Below are positions 20,705-30,400 of a stretch of 64,000 nt of DNA, piece after piece (the first letter of the stretch is position 1; each line of letters starts with the position of its first letter). Made by a program: the position numbers and the translations under genes. Below the pieces are notes generated by a model that was not told the DNA's origin, did no database searches, and was given only the letters and a program-made list of their open reading frames with translations. The stretch is from Yamagishiella unicocca (Eukaryota > Chlorophyta > Chlorophyceae > Chlamydomonadales > Volvocaceae): the NCBI GenBank assembly GCA_003116995.1, contig BDSL01000030.1, positions 930,001 to 994,000 on the forward strand, written 5' to 3'.

Positions 20705-23158
20705 TCCCTCCAGCGACACGCCGTGCAGCACCATTAGCAGGTGCACGCACCCTTCCACACACACCGACGACATCGGCAGCAGCACCTGGCGCGGCGGCGC
20801 GGGAGAGCACCGCCGGCCGCCGCCGCCGGCCGGCGGACCGCCGCCGCAGCCGGCGTCGCCGAAGGCGCCGCCAGCGGCAGTAGCTGCGGCGGCGGCGGCG
20901 GCGTTGTGGGCCCGCAGGGCAGCGGCCGCAGCCTCCATCACAACTCTGGCCGTCTCCGGAAAGCCCGGGGGTGGCGACGATGCGACTAGGGATGGGGAGG
21001 CGCGGGCCGGCGGCGGCAGCGACACCTTGACGCTCAGCACCCGTGTGCGGCTGGGGCCCCGTGCCGGCCGGTAGAGCAGGGGGCGGCAGGGGACCGTAGT
21101 TGCAGTGCAGGAGCCGGGTTTGGATCCGCCGACAGTAGCAGCAGCAGCAGCAGCAGCCCCTTCGCGACCCACGTCGCCGCTACTGCCGGTGATGCTGCCG
21201 GCAATGCCGCTGTTGCTGCCGCTCAGCAGCTGCGCCAGGTCTAACGTGTGGAGGAACTTGGGCCGCTGAGTGCCGGGAGCTGCTACTGCCAGTACTCCTG
21301 ATGCTGCTACTGCCACTGCACGCCCGGCCGGGCCGACTGGGGTGCGCCAGCTGCAGGACCTGGCCACAACGGCGGTCGGGGTCTGAGCAGGAGCTTTGAC
21401 CTCACCAGCTTCACTGCTGCTGCTGCTGGCGGCCTGCGCTCCGTCCCTCACCACACTGCCAGCACCACCGTAGCCGTCCCTGATCTGCGCACAGCCGTCC
21501 CTGAGCTGCGCACAGCCGCCGCCACCGCCACCGCCGATGCCATCGCCACCAGTGCCAGGGCCGCGGATGCCATTGTCTCCGCCGCCACGGTCACCCCCGT
21601 CACCGCCACCATCACCGTCGCCGCTGCCGCCGCGAGCCCCTCGCAGGTACGCCGCGTACTGCGGCAGCAACGACGCCTGCTCCCAGCGTCGAACCGTTGC
21701 GTACGGCAGTACGGCGACTCCGACGAATAGCATGACCGCCTGCATCGCTCCCAGGTGCCGCGGCTCGTGTGATCCCGGCGGCAGCAGGCGGCGGTCCACA
21801 TCGCGCGAGGCCGCGACCGCCAGCAGCCACAGCGCGGGGCCGAAGAACAGCTGCAGGCGGGAGGGCACCTGGCGGCGGGGAGTGGAGGCGAGGAAGCCGG
21901 TGATAAACGACATAGAACAAGGAGAGAACAAGGAGAAGAGAGAGAACCGACGTAGAATGAAGCGGGGGAGAATATCGGGAGAAACGTTTAGGCTGAGAAA
22001 TGCATCCCGGCGAGCCCGGTGGCAGTGGATGTAGGGGGGCGGTGGAGGTGAGGAAGGAGGGGTTGACAGGGCGGCTTGAGGACGTGTCTGGGGTGGTGGC
22101 GGTGTCGGACATGACATGGCATGCGGTCCCACGGGTCCTGCGGTCGCATGCGGTAAGGTGCGGCGTCGTCCCACGATGATCACCAGCGGGCCACTGTGCG
22201 GGCGATTAAGACACAGGTCTACCCAACCCACCCACCCACACGCCCAACCCTCAGGCTCTCCGAAGACGTACCGGTATGCGATCCTTGCCACACGGCATAC
22301 ATACATGCTCTCGTGTCCTTTTTTCGTGTTCTGGACGCAAGCGTTCTCTTCCTAAACGCCGTACATGCTATTTGCGCAACCAAGCAACACGTCCCGCAAC
22401 CAAGCAACACGTCCCGCAGACCCTGCCCTGCTCCCCGCTGTACTCCTCCTCGCTTGATGCACCCTCCTAGTCAGTGCCGGTGCCGATACACGGGCTTTCC
22501 CCTCATACTCATACTCACTCGATGCACCGTAACCGCCTTCCAGCCGTAGTACAGGATTCCAGATCGGCGCCGCATGGCGCCTAAATAGGCGCACCCCACC
22601 AGCGGCGCCGTGCAGTCTGCAGCCCAGCGCCCGGACACGCCCTGGCCCACAACCATTCCCAAGCTGGTCGCGAAGAACAGCACGTGACGGCTGCGCTCGT
22701 ACAGGCCGCGGTCGTACAGCGCCAGAGCCACGGTCAGCATCTGCGCGACCACATGGACCAGGTCGCCGTAGTCGCCCACTCGGAGCTTGACCCACGGGCC
22801 GAACACGGCTGCGGTGTGGAGCGTGTAGAGCAGCTGCCGGGGGTAGCTCGCTCGCCGCGCAGGGGAAGGCGGCGAGGACGGCGTCGGTGCGGCTGGCGGA
22901 TGGGTCCAGGTCTAGGTCCTGCAGCGCGGCGTGGGGGGCTCCGGCCACCGGCTGGCACACGCAGCCGAACATCAGGCGAACCGTGTGCGGGGGCACCAAG
23001 AAGAGGAGCTCCAGGGTGAGGAGGAGCAGGTCGGAGGAGTAGGCGCGCCGCGCGAACCAGCGGCTGAAGGAAAGCGGCGGCGAGGCGGTATCGGCACCGC
23101 CGCGATCGCTGCCGCGCGCGCGGGCTTTGCCGTTCCGCGGACCTTCGCAGAAAGCCAT
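9122..23158 (-). CDS. Polytopic membrane protein of unknown function, 5 proposed exons with an 8.6-kb last intron
   Basis: Minus-strand model: 23158-22528, 21868-19971, 19900-18404, 18124-17932, 9355-9122. Junction phases match at each step, including the last, where exon 4 ends in SIWEPATLQ with phase 0 and the final exon opens in phase 0 with ARLMLGSMAPMFL after a CTCCAG acceptor. About ten hydrophobic segments are visible, for example in LLLLTLELLFLVP, LFFGPALWLLAVAAS, AVMLFVGVAVLP, LALLPASLLVPGTLVL, MAPLAVVLGLVLFSS, AAFMIILLPLPMA and ALRFALGNALLGLAIS. Between them lie long Gly/Ala/Ser/Gln-rich loops, including a run of about 17 Gly. No catalytic motif was recognised. Exon 1 needs a one-frame shift at about 22846-22855 (see findings). 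The last intron contains the LINE pair, SINE-like array and tRNA-Gly; whether transcripts really cross it is an inference. Confidence 0.6.
10079..14172 (-). mobile_element. LINE (non-LTR retrotransposon) copy A, 5'-truncated
   Basis: Minus-strand element. The 3' UTR is at about 10390-10079, ending in a (CT)n tail (GAGAGAGAGA on the plus strand), with an uninterrupted reverse-transcriptase ORF above it. The 5' end is lost, because the element begins only just upstream of the RT domain and no endonuclease domain is present. Copy B follows directly at its 5' side, separated only by a duplicated fragment of the 3' tail (14173-14217). Insertion lies inside the proposed last intron of the membrane-protein gene, in the same orientation. 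Confidence 0.9.
10391..14173 (-). CDS. LINE ORF2-like protein fragment: reverse transcriptase plus zinc-binding tail
   Basis: Open frame of 1260 codons. RT motifs by residue: LEQSAFLPGRSI (about 204-215), FLDFAKAYDTIDR with the first catalytic Asp (about 240-252), GVRQGCPLAPLLY (about 298-310), and the catalytic QFADDAQI (about 343-350). From about residue 390 to 660 there is an unusual Ala/Pro/Val-rich low-complexity linker. After it come the LGIPF...WASRM block and a C-terminal Cys/His cluster (CACGCY...HHFWSCPLVRPLWDEL) typical of the RVT zinc-binding domain of L1-type plant and algal LINEs. The apurinic endonuclease that should precede the RT is missing, so the copy is not autonomous. The frame is intact, consistent with a young insertion. 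The initiating Met is only the first in-frame one. Confidence 0.9.
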   Translation of the reverse strand: MMAWVREGERPCPALTAMIHPPRSSQDITALRDAAGRLVTDPRQLPNVVASFWERISCLPSGLDSADQQAVLAAVDAHSTPISPDLRPELGSIAVSAAEVARALQQAKPGTSPGWDGIPVDLLRTYSGCFVPALARLFTAIGHLRAVPTGFLKGVISVLYKGHDADRAAAGAYRPITLLCTDYRILAKVLANRLSPGLSAAIPLEQSAFLPGRSIGANTRFLRCLPPLLHQQQRSALIAFLDFAKAYDTIDRSFLFAVMERMGVGAGFLGWTQLLLGRTVAMASVNGYISRSVPIRAGVRQGCPLAPLLYLFVAHALLCWLKRHGVGVPLAPADPASLVTGVQFADDAQIALPDAAAVPPFIALMAAFARASGQHLNPSKVELLWAGRQVAPAPAAPAAVLAAAVAAVAAPAAAWTAAGGAAASPAAPSAAAAEAPVEAAPAGAGAAAVPPDAPAAAAAAAAPVAAALAAAAAAPQAAAAPAAAAAVAPAAAVLVAVAAEALATAGSAAAGSPPGAAAGAAATTVLTTAAPAAAGAAAASPTPPDAPAVAAVTAAPTAPAAPAAPAVPAAPAGAASSPVARHPPRLARPPGLARRGRRRRGRGAAAVVVVGALAAAAGALAAPGPSTSPSLAATAPGVPRPSPSPPPPALAGLRIVPAAVALGIPFTNPPAAPVLDWASRMSEARRRLQKISRMALSMFGRATAAAAYALHMATYHMEHSGLPPAEVLAGIMALVAKLVDRELGPDDAQRRFTGVPLRLLSGHPTIGGFGVLPLRLHVLSRHAKWSLTVARSALQPPAARAPWIRIAVSFLSILHPAFRPLAVTTARPDGPWLGAPFSLPPDIHRLATSLGHLPPLSDVADPPLEPGVWCFNAPLWGNPLLPNAGAPGRRPGLEAIHGPLTMCRRLLTVGDAVRVQDAMTAFEVERAHALATTPGMAVFSRLAERWTTLVRHELAPSELAMGALQDRIAARAAVAALLSDISPAWLAAARLAPDGPAPPSPDEVDALLLARLGWRLGVDAVLPLTSFTVKLGTLLQAAELERPRQACHAAYVREALGLSPAVAATPEAALVALRAVWRRLWKRLKWEPRWKEVLWRLAVDGVPMPGSSHLPLVPPEPCACGCYPAAAGVAESPRLHHFWSCPLVRPLWDELEVCCGCGVTREHVWLCVSPDPTTVLQCVWDVVALAALNAMEWARRYIHSHRLSGTTLPAAMRSGLLAKFWALLRDFAGLGLPRKDWGDVGVDHPFLFVTGGRLMCAVQP
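14173..16580 (-). mobile_element. LINE copy B, strongly 5'-truncated, nearly identical to copy A
   Basis: Aligns to copy A with a constant offset of 4140 bp, from the 3' tail (about 14223) to a sharp break at about 16580, where similarity to copy A (12440) ends. By eye there are roughly a dozen substitutions over about 2.36 kb. Copy B keeps only the 3' UTR and the C-terminal third of the ORF. Next to its 3' end, 14173-14217 repeats the last 45 bp or so of the element, so the tail is present twice in tandem at the A/B junction. Confidence 0.9.
14531..16580 (-). pseudogene. C-terminal remnant of LINE ORF (copy B)
   Basis: Open frame matching copy A from the end of its Ala-rich linker to the stop codon. 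It includes the WASRMSEARRRLQKISRM block and the CACGCY...HHFWSCP zinc-binding cluster, but no RT domain. It therefore cannot encode a functional reverse transcriptase. Frame and sequence are otherwise undamaged. Confidence 0.88.
16781..17389. repeat. Three tandem copies of a 203-bp tRNA-derived (SINE-like) unit
   Basis: Units start near 16781, 16984 and 17187 and are almost identical. Each has a plus-strand A-box/D-arm-like segment (ACCCGGTTGGCAGGGCC), a hairpin formed by ACGGAAGT and ACTTCCGT around GCAGGTCCCCGTGCC, and a minus-strand tRNA-like half whose reverse complement reads GGGTGGGTAGCTTAGC... with a T-arm-like AGAGTTCAAGTCC. The folded tRNA-like part has mismatches in the anticodon and T stems, so it is not a working tRNA. 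A further tRNA 3'-half remnant (GGTTCGATTCCCCGG on the minus strand) lies at 16745-16770. The array directly abuts the LINE and is followed by a true tRNA-Gly. Confidence 0.75.
17447..17535 (+). tRNA. tRNA-Gly (anticodon GCC) with an 18-nt intron
   Basis: The cloverleaf folds cleanly: acceptor GCACTAG/CTAGTGC plus discriminator A, D arm GTATAGTGGTAGCAT, perfect 5-bp anticodon stem GGTCC/GGACC, and T arm CCGAG-TTCGATT-CTCGG. The anticodon loop reads TTGCCA and is then interrupted after the position 37 purine by about 18 nt (TTGGATTACTAGGCAGAG) before the last loop base C. Removing this leaves a normal 71-nt tRNA. Introns at 37/38 are the canonical nuclear position and are common in Chlamydomonas-like algae. 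It lies antisense within the proposed last intron of the membrane-protein gene. Confidence 0.93.
18193..18233. repeat. (GT)n-rich microsatellite
   Basis: Alternating GTGTGTGCGTGTGTG tract in the intron between exons 3 and 4 of the membrane-protein gene. Confidence 0.9.
18833..18901. repeat. 30-bp coding repeat in membrane-protein exon 3
   Basis: Two full and one partial copy of a 30-bp unit (GTGCCCGTGCAGCTGTCGGC...) encode repeated TPADSCTG on the minus strand. This is an in-frame tandem duplication in a hydrophilic loop. Confidence 0.85.
20654..20704. repeat. (CCG)n microsatellite inside coding exon 2
   Basis: About 16-17 uninterrupted CCG/GCC triplets. On the minus strand they encode a polyglycine run in a loop of the membrane protein, a likely site of length polymorphism. 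Confidence 0.92.
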
Positions 23159-24960
23159 ATGTGCGAGACGTCGCGGGCCTGCGCCTTGCGGCGTTTCCTG
23201 GACAGGGCCTAGGGGCTTGGCCGGCTGGGTGTGCGCAGCTGGCGGGAAATGCCCTGGAATGCTGACTGTGTCCCGTTCGAGCCTTAAGGCACCAGGATGA
23301 GGAAACCAGACGCAAAAAATGATGTTGAAATCTGTTGCAACATAAACACAACCGCGAGGGATGCGCTGCTGTGCCGCAGTTATGGCAAGCGAACTTTGAT
23401 CGGGGTGCTCGCTGCGTACGGCACGGCATGCGGGCAGATCGTTCTGAGCTGACGCACCGAACAGGGTAACGGAGTGCTCCTATGGAAATGATAATGGGAA
23501 ATCTTTTAACCTGAGTTAACAAAGGCATGTGGCCTGACGCGAAGCGTGGCGATCCCGTGCCGTGTCAGCTGGACAAGGCGGACCCAAGGGTCGCATCGGG
23601 TCGCATCAAACCAGCCCTGTGCCTCGAGCGGGTTTCTACAAGGCTTTTTCTTCCTTATGGACTTGGAACGTTATGGACAATGCCCTTGGTGGACTGTCAC
23701 ACAGTCAGCTCTGGGGTTGGCCAGTGTTGACGGGATGCTGGCTGTACGATTACGATAAAAAAATATGGACCGCTAGCACAGGATACGAACTAACGCAAGA
23801 AGGCGCAAGAAAACAGCTGCTAGGTTACAATGGGCCACTTTAGGGGGCCAGGTGCATCAATTCAATACCAGCTGCCTTGCAGCAGTCCTTGCAACTCGCT
23901 TGCAACCTTGCCAAACTGCCTTGCTGTCCATATGCCGCAGCTGTGCTTGTGCAGGCCATTGCTTCCTCAACTGGTGTTGCCTGACTGTTAACGCATATCG
24001 GTTGCGCTCAGTTGCGCCACCCTTTGCTTGGTCGCCGGGCCTCACTCACTGCAAGGAGTCACATTGGCATCGCAAACCATCATCCACGCGCGGGACGCCT
24101 TTGCCGCCGGACTGTTGTACGTGATGCTGTGGTGACCGAGAGCCGCCTGGCCAAGATCGTCGGATCCTTGACCCCCGCCCTGTTCAACCCTGCCATTATC
24201 CCGGGCCAAGTTGCAGCTGCACCCGTCCATCAGGCAATACCGGCGACGTCGCCTGTGCCCGCGGGGGGAGCGGTGGAGGGAACCGTAGTGGGTGATATGC
24301 GGGGCATACAGCAGCAGCCTGTTGCCCTCACGCCACCCCTGACACGTGCTGCCGTGCCGACACCGTGCCAGGGCCCCTTCTACACCATTACCTTTGGTGA
24401 AGACATGGGCCTGTCCTGAGGCCATGAACGCGTGCTTGTACGAGTATCATTGCTGCCTGGGTGCAGTGCAGCTTCTTTGTGATACATGTTGTTGTAACGG
24501 TTACAGTGGGTTCCAGACCAAGAGGTAGAACCTTCGGGCACACTGTATGCTAAACAGCTGGCAAAAACTTTTGGAGCTTTGCCCACAATGCGCAGGAGGC
24601 GCAAGGAGAGGCAAGCTATGGCATGCATGAGTGGTTGTGGTTGCATTGTATGCTAGGGCACGTGGCAGTTGCGCCTGGTTCGTACAGCGTCCGCCTGCTC
24701 CGTACTGGTCCTACATCATGGGTTTGTATTTGGGTTTTCAAAAAGGGCTAGGGCCTTGTCCTTGCCGTACTGCACTCAACACCCCTGTAAAGCAAGCGTT
24801 GCTACAACCTTGCAAGTATTCCCGCATTCCCAGACAGCATTTGCACTGTGCGCCAAGTCCATCTTCATGTCACCATTCTACTCATAGTGAACACGTGCCC
24901 AATTACCATGCCCGCTTCCCGCCCCCAGCTGTCATGAACGCAACCTCAGGCATATGATGA
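23159..24960. other. Gene-poor stretch 5' of the membrane-protein gene
   Basis: It should contain that gene's promoter. An open plus-strand frame at about 24130-24419 (LAKIVGSLTPALFNPAIIPG...) reads somewhat like protein but has no recognised family or clear splice context. Otherwise nothing was recognised. Confidence 0.4.
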
Positions 24961-24965
24961 TATCG

Positions 24966-25345
24966 GCGGACCGGCGGGCTCTAAAGTATGCCGGGCGCGG
25001 GGGATGGCTGTGTATCACGGAAAACTTTCCGTTGGGGGTGGTAGGGTCGTTGTCGGCGCCGGCCGGGGACGCGAGCTCTATGGGGGAGAGCCGGCTGTCT
25101 GTGCGGGGCAACGGCGCGGACGCTGCACAGATTGGGGCCGCGCTGGCGCCGCTTGTGGATCCAGCGCGGCCCCAATCTGTGCAGCGTCAGCGCCGTTGCC
25201 CCGCACACACAGCCGGCTCACCCCCATGGAGCTTACGTCCCCGGCCGGCGCCGACAACGGCCCTGCCAACGGAAAGTTGTCCGTGATGCACAGCCATCCC
25301 CCGCGCCCGGCATATTTTAGAGCCCGCCTGTCCGTTACGCCCTCC
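24966..25345. repeat. Imperfect palindrome, arms about 180 bp, spacer about 12 bp
   Basis: Left arm about 24966-25149 and right arm about 25160-25345 are reverse complements at roughly 90 percent identity by eye. The loop is GCGCCGCTTGTG-like. Both arms can be read as the same peptide segment (RRALKYAGRGGWLCIT, then SAPAGD and VRGNGADAAQIGAAL), the left arm on the plus strand and the right arm on the minus strand. This is an inverted duplication of one exon-like sequence, long enough to extrude as a cruciform or give a hairpin RNA. Confidence 0.88.
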
Positions 25346-25690
25346 CGCCAGTCGCGCGGCAGCACGTACATGACGCGCCCGTACTTGCAGGCGCGCACAA
25401 ACCTACAACAGAAGCAGGGTGCACAAGCGGTAGGAAGCGGTCATGAACACAATGCGAATGGAACACCTGCGACAGCACAGCACGATACAGATAAACCCTA
25501 AACACAACCTGGCACAATACAATTCCACCCGCTTACCGGGGGTGCGCCAACCCATGCCGTTGGCCAGCATAGCAATCATAGCAGTGCAGAAGTCAAAGGT
25601 GTTCAGCAGCATGGCCACACTGACGGCGCGCCTCAGGCACAGCCGCAGGCGCAACTTGCTGCCAGACGCCGACAGGCCTGCAGGCACCAT
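25078..25690 (-). pseudogene. Exon-like remnants of an unrecognised gene, partly in the palindrome
   Basis: Minus-strand frames give LLNTFDFCTAMIAMLANGMGW followed by a GTAAGC donor near 25532, then after a TTGTAG acceptor FVRACKYGRVMYVLPRDWRE and the palindrome peptide RRALKYAGRGGWLCIT. The phases of donor and acceptor do not agree (phase 1 into a frame needing phase 2). The downstream sequence runs into the inverted duplication. I read this as a disrupted gene; the family was not recognised. Confidence 0.35.
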
Positions 25691-26001
25691 CTACACACAA
25701 AAAAATGCTTGGTGTCCATGCTGATAGGCTGCTTGGTGTCCATGCTGTCCATGCTGATCAACCACGAACCGTCCCACAGTGCCGTCCCGGCTCATACCCA
25801 GTCAGCAATCCTGGTTGCCTAACAGCCATCACAACATGCGCATGCCGCCAGCCACATTGCCCTGCAACATTCTCTTATACCCTACCTGCATATTAGAACA
25901 CCCACCCCATAACCTGTACTACACTACTTGTACCACATTCACGTGCTTCCACACTTTGACAATGCGCCCCTGCCCTGCGCCCGTACCCGCGTCTCCTCAC
26001 A

Positions 26002-26328
26002 GTTTTCCTGTACACCATCACCACCAAGGTGCACGCGGGTGAAATGCCCGACCGCGCCACAGCCACATACCGTGAAGTAATGACCTTGTGGATGGACGCA
26101 GCCAGGGAAAACGGCATGCGTGCAGACACCGCCATCGCGCTAATCTGGGACTTCCAGATGGACACGGTGCTGGACCTCGACCAATCCACCTCCACGGGCT
26201 CCACCCTACTCCTCCAGCGAATCACCGAGGCCCGCGCCGCCGGCGCGCTCCTGCCCACAACGCCAACCAATCGCCAACACAGCGACACAATCAACGACGC
26301 CACAGACGGCCACGGCGCAATCTTGTGA
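26002..26328 (+). other. Possible single exon of unknown protein
   Basis: After a CCTCACAG acceptor, the plus-strand frame reads FLYTITTKVHAGEMPDRATA, then TYREVMTLWMDAARENGMRA and ALIWDFQMDTVLDLDQST. It is compositionally protein-like and unlike the shadow frames elsewhere, ending at a stop at 26326. No start, partner exons or known family were identified. It lies just upstream of the GIY-YIG-like inverted repeat and may belong to the same decayed element. Confidence 0.35.
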
Positions 26329-26336
26329 ATCTATGC

Positions 26337-26612
26337 CATTCAAGGACACCGGCCGCGTGCACATTGGGCAGTCCAAAGATTGGGCAGTCCATAGATCTAC
26401 AAGGCTCACGCTCGCTCGCCTCCTTCTCGGCGGCGCAGCTCAAAGTGGTCGGCGAAGGGGGTGAAGCACGTTGCGTCGTCACGCATCCGGAAAGGAGGCG
26501 AGCGAGCATGTGCCTTGTAGCACGCTTGCGGATCTTTGGACTGCCCAACGTAGACTCGGCCGGTGTCCTTGTTCAAAAAGTGTACGGATCGGTTATGCAT
26601 GCCATCTCGTCC
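26337..26612. other. Inverted pair of GIY-YIG-like endonuclease motifs
   Basis: On the minus strand (about 26612-26410) the frame reads SVHFLNKDTGRVYVGQSKDP, then YKAHARS, matching the N-terminal core of GIY-YIG nucleases (x-KxTGKVYVGQTxD...H). On the plus strand, 26337-26384 encodes the variant KDTGRVHIGQSKD. The two copies form an inverted repeat: outer arms about 26337-26380 with 26533-26575, and inner arms 26400-26423 with 26495-26518. GIY-YIG domains occur in homing nucleases and in EN-containing Penelope-like retroelements known from green algae. Catalytic residues further downstream (Arg, Glu) are not evident, so this is a fragment. Confidence 0.5.
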
Positions 26613-26639
26613 CACCGGTGTAATTCTGCGAGGGGCGGC

Positions 26640-27498
26640 TTAAACAGCTGCGGAAGTAAAGAGTTTAACCAGAAGGATGTCGAGGGTAGGGCGTTGGTGG
26701 GTGGTAATCGCAACGGTGGCGTTTCGCAAAGCAAATGAACGCGGCAGTGAAGTCACTGTCTGCACCAAGAACCCAGTTCCTTTATGGGCCGACAGACCGC
26801 GGACAAGTGCATACAGTTGTTTCGTTGCGTTGCCCATTGTGCACCAAACCCCAATGACATCTTCAGGTAAATGTGGTGACGCAAGTGTGGCAGCCACGCG
26901 GCTGATGACCTGGCTCCTCCTACTATAGAGTGTGTTATTGACCCAAATTTCAGCCTTTCCGAGACGCAGAGCCTATGAAATGTCAGGTCGATCGACCCCA
27001 CATGCCCCTTGGCGATGGGGACACATCGTAACTTGCTTATAGGAAAACAGCAAAAGAAAAAGCTTCTAAGCAAATATTTATGCATCAAGAAAACGCCTAG
27101 TAGCGGGGGAAGACCGCAGACCCATGAAGAAGGCACGCTGGACACGCAACCGCCTCTGCAGCACTTAGCTGGCCTCCACGGGCCTCGACAATCAACACGA
27201 TAGTAAAGTCAGTGCATTATTCTGTATTTCATATGCTTCAATGCATCAGTGCGCAAGTTCCACTGTGAAGTACTTATCGTCTTCTTAGCTAGCGCCCCTT
27301 CAACTGCTGGCGGCTGCCTTGCATGTCACCATTAGTATACAGTACACTGTAGAAGATGCGACTTTCGGCACACGCCGTAGTAAGGATACCTAGCGTGTAT
27401 ACCGTGAGCGTTCACGTGGCACGAGCGCACCTCTTCGAACGCTTATAGATGCCCCAACAGTAGCACACCATCGATTATAATTGCCCGACGGCCGCTCA
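26640..27498. other. Intergenic stretch upstream of the IQ-motif gene
   Basis: No gene seen. It is relatively AT-rich for this window and probably includes the promoter of the gene starting at 27499. Confidence 0.5.
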
Positions 27499-30400
27499 AT
27501 GTCTGTGGCGGCAGCAGTGCAGCGTGGGCAGGCACCATTACTGCTGGAATCAGCAGTCACGGCCCTCGCCTGGGCACGGAGCGCCCCCTACCCTTCTCCC
27601 TCACCAACAGCAACCGCGGCAGTCACCGCGCCCCCTAGATGCGGCTCCGGGGTTACGGCCACCGTCTCTCCGCCACTGCCGTCAGCCGCGCAGCCGACCA
27701 TCGAGTGCGGCTGTGACGGAATTGTATGCGGCGGTATCGCCCAGAACCACAGCACGGCCGGCCGTGGCTTTGCGCCTGCAAATGGCAGCTGCGCCAACAG
27801 GGGCAACGGCTCCGCTGTCGATCAGCTCCGGCCGTGCATCACTGACCAACACAGTGACCCAGACCAGCACGCGCAACGGCGATCGCCCCCAGGGACCAAC
27901 CTAGCGGCGCGAGACGATCCGAAGGCCGGCGCGAACGCCGATGCCTGCAGCTGCGGCACGTGCGGCAGCAGCGAAGAGGCTGCCCGCGGCGACGGCCCCG
28001 GTGACGTCATCCTCATGTCACGGCGCCGTACACACCAACACGCCTCCACATCGACCGCCGCACCCGACTGGGAGCGCCTCCCTGCGGCGGTGACCACCGC
28101 GGTCGCGATGGGGGGTCAGCTGGTCGCCATCTCCGTGGCAGCCCCCAGCCCCACCGGACCGTCCGCGACGCAGCAGCACCAGCAGCAGCACCAGCAGCAA
28201 CACCAGCAACACCAGCAGCAACACCAGCAGCACCAGCACCAGCAGGTACTGCTGTCCAGCACTAGAAGCAGTAACAGCGGCAGCACGAATGGGCCGCGGC
28301 GTCCGGCGTACGGCGTCAAGACGTCGCAGATCACCTCGCAGATCTCCGCTGCACAGAGGTACGACTCCCGGGGGCCTCTGGATAACCATTCGGGGGGTTG
28401 ATCACCTGGGGGAAATCATCTGCCCACCGGTCGACCTGCGGCGCCTCCAGCTGGCGTTGTAGTCGGGTGGTGGGGCGCTGCGTCGAGGGCCATCTGTGGC
28501 TCGCCTTGACCTCCGCTTCGTCCGCTCACGGCAAGGCCCCACCCCAACCCACATACCGCACCTCCTCCTGGTGCAATTAGGCAACGGGAACCAGCACCAC
28601 CTCACCTGCAAGCACCACCCGGATTCCCCCCGCAACATTCGGCCTGCTCCTGCGTGCACCCCGCACCCTTCCCCGGCCAAGCACATCTACGTTATACGGC
28701 GCACGTCGCGATCATGCCAGACCCCACATCTCCCTCCAGCTTGCCGCCGCCCCGACGTAACCACCCAACCACCCCAACCACCCAACCGCCCCTTCAGGAC
28801 CCGCGCCGCCGTTGTGATCCAGGCCGCCTGGCGCGGCTTCCGCATCCGCCGCCTGTATCTGCGGCTCATCGTGTGGCGGCTGCGGCCGCCCGCACAGGGG
28901 GGCCCGCGCAGCGACGTGTACTGGGGGCTGCGGGAGGTGCGCCAGGGAGGGGCCCGGACGCCGGGGCGGGCTCCGGCTGAGGCGGCTGGTAGGCGCGCAT
29001 CTTTGCAAACGGATCTTTGCAAACGGACTAACCGCAACCGCGGCAACCGCCGCAGCACGCGGTTCACGCTCCCGCGCCGCCGTCACCGCCGCCTGGCCTC
29101 CCTCCGTGTCTCGAAAGCACCCTCGCAGCCACCGCCCCTCGCCGCCCCCCACGTTGCCGTCCACGCAGTTTCCCCCCATACCGGACCTGCCGGCCGTCAG
29201 CCTCTTCTCGCTGCTCGGCCGCCCCGGCTGCTTCCGCGGCCTGCAGCGGCGCGTGTGGTTCGGCTTGGAGCGGCCGCTGAGGGGGCAGCTCCGCGGGCAG
29301 CAGGGGCAGCCGCAGCAGCAGCAGGGACAGGGGCAGCAGGCACAGCAGGCGCAGCTGCCGCGGCGGCGGGGCTCGCCGCTGCGGCTGGCGGTGCTCCCTC
29401 GGGCCGAGGCCGATGTTCCGATGAGCGAAGTGGAGCGCATTCTGGCGGGGGGCTTCTGGCGCGATGAGCCGGGGGCGGGGGGCGGAGAGGCGGGGGGAGG
29501 GGGAGGGGCAGGGGGCGGCGGCGGCGAGGGTCTGAGCATGTACATGCGGGCCAAGATGAAGCAGGAGGAGCGGGAGGCGGAGGAGGCGCTGCAGGTGCGT
29601 GCGGCTCTGTGGCACCTGGGGGGGTCGGGCGGGGGCCCGGGGCTGGTTGCCGCCGGGGGCGAGATGATCCACCAGCACTCCACTCGGCGACCCACGCAGC
29701 CCCCCGTTCGACTCATGCACGCAAACCCTAACCATACACGCAAACCCTAACCACACACGCAAACCCTAACAACACACGCAAACCCTAACCACACACGCAA
29801 ACCCTAACCATACACGCAAACCCTAACAACACAGCCCGGGGCGCCGCTCCGCTCACGTCGCCGACGCCGCAGCCCCCACTCCCAATTCCTCCCCGACGGC
29901 TTACCACCGCTCCCCGCCCTGGCCTCAAACCACTCTAACCGCACCCGTACGACAGATGCTAGCTGGCCACGATCGAAGCCTGCTGGCAGCTTGCGCGAGC
30001 GTACCCTGGAGCGGCTGGGCGGCCTGGGGCGGACCATCGGGGAGACCATCAGCTCGGGGCTGCTGGCGCGGCTGCCGGGGCACACGCAGGGGCTGGCCAG
30101 GTCGCTGCCGCGTTCGGGGCGGTGGGGGGCGGCAGGAGGCGGCAGGCAGCGGGTAAGGAGCAGGCTGATGGGGTGTTGGAGGGCGTGGTGGTGATGATGA
30201 GGGGGGAACAATGGGGTGTTGCGGGGACCCTCTGCCTCTCACCACGAGTGCCGAGGCACCTGAGTCATGTGGTCTACATGTCGGTTGGGTTAACTCCCTG
30301 TCTGTTTTACCTCACCCACTTCCTGTCTGTTTTACCTCACCACCAAGGTCTAACTCCATTCCTTACACACCTTCACATCCCCCTCACGGCGCCCTATACC

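Noticed and set aside
27588..28334. Minus-strand Cys/Trp-rich frame opposite the CAGCAC repeats
   Set aside because: It is an antisense shadow of the His/Gln-rich coding tract in IQ-gene exon 1.
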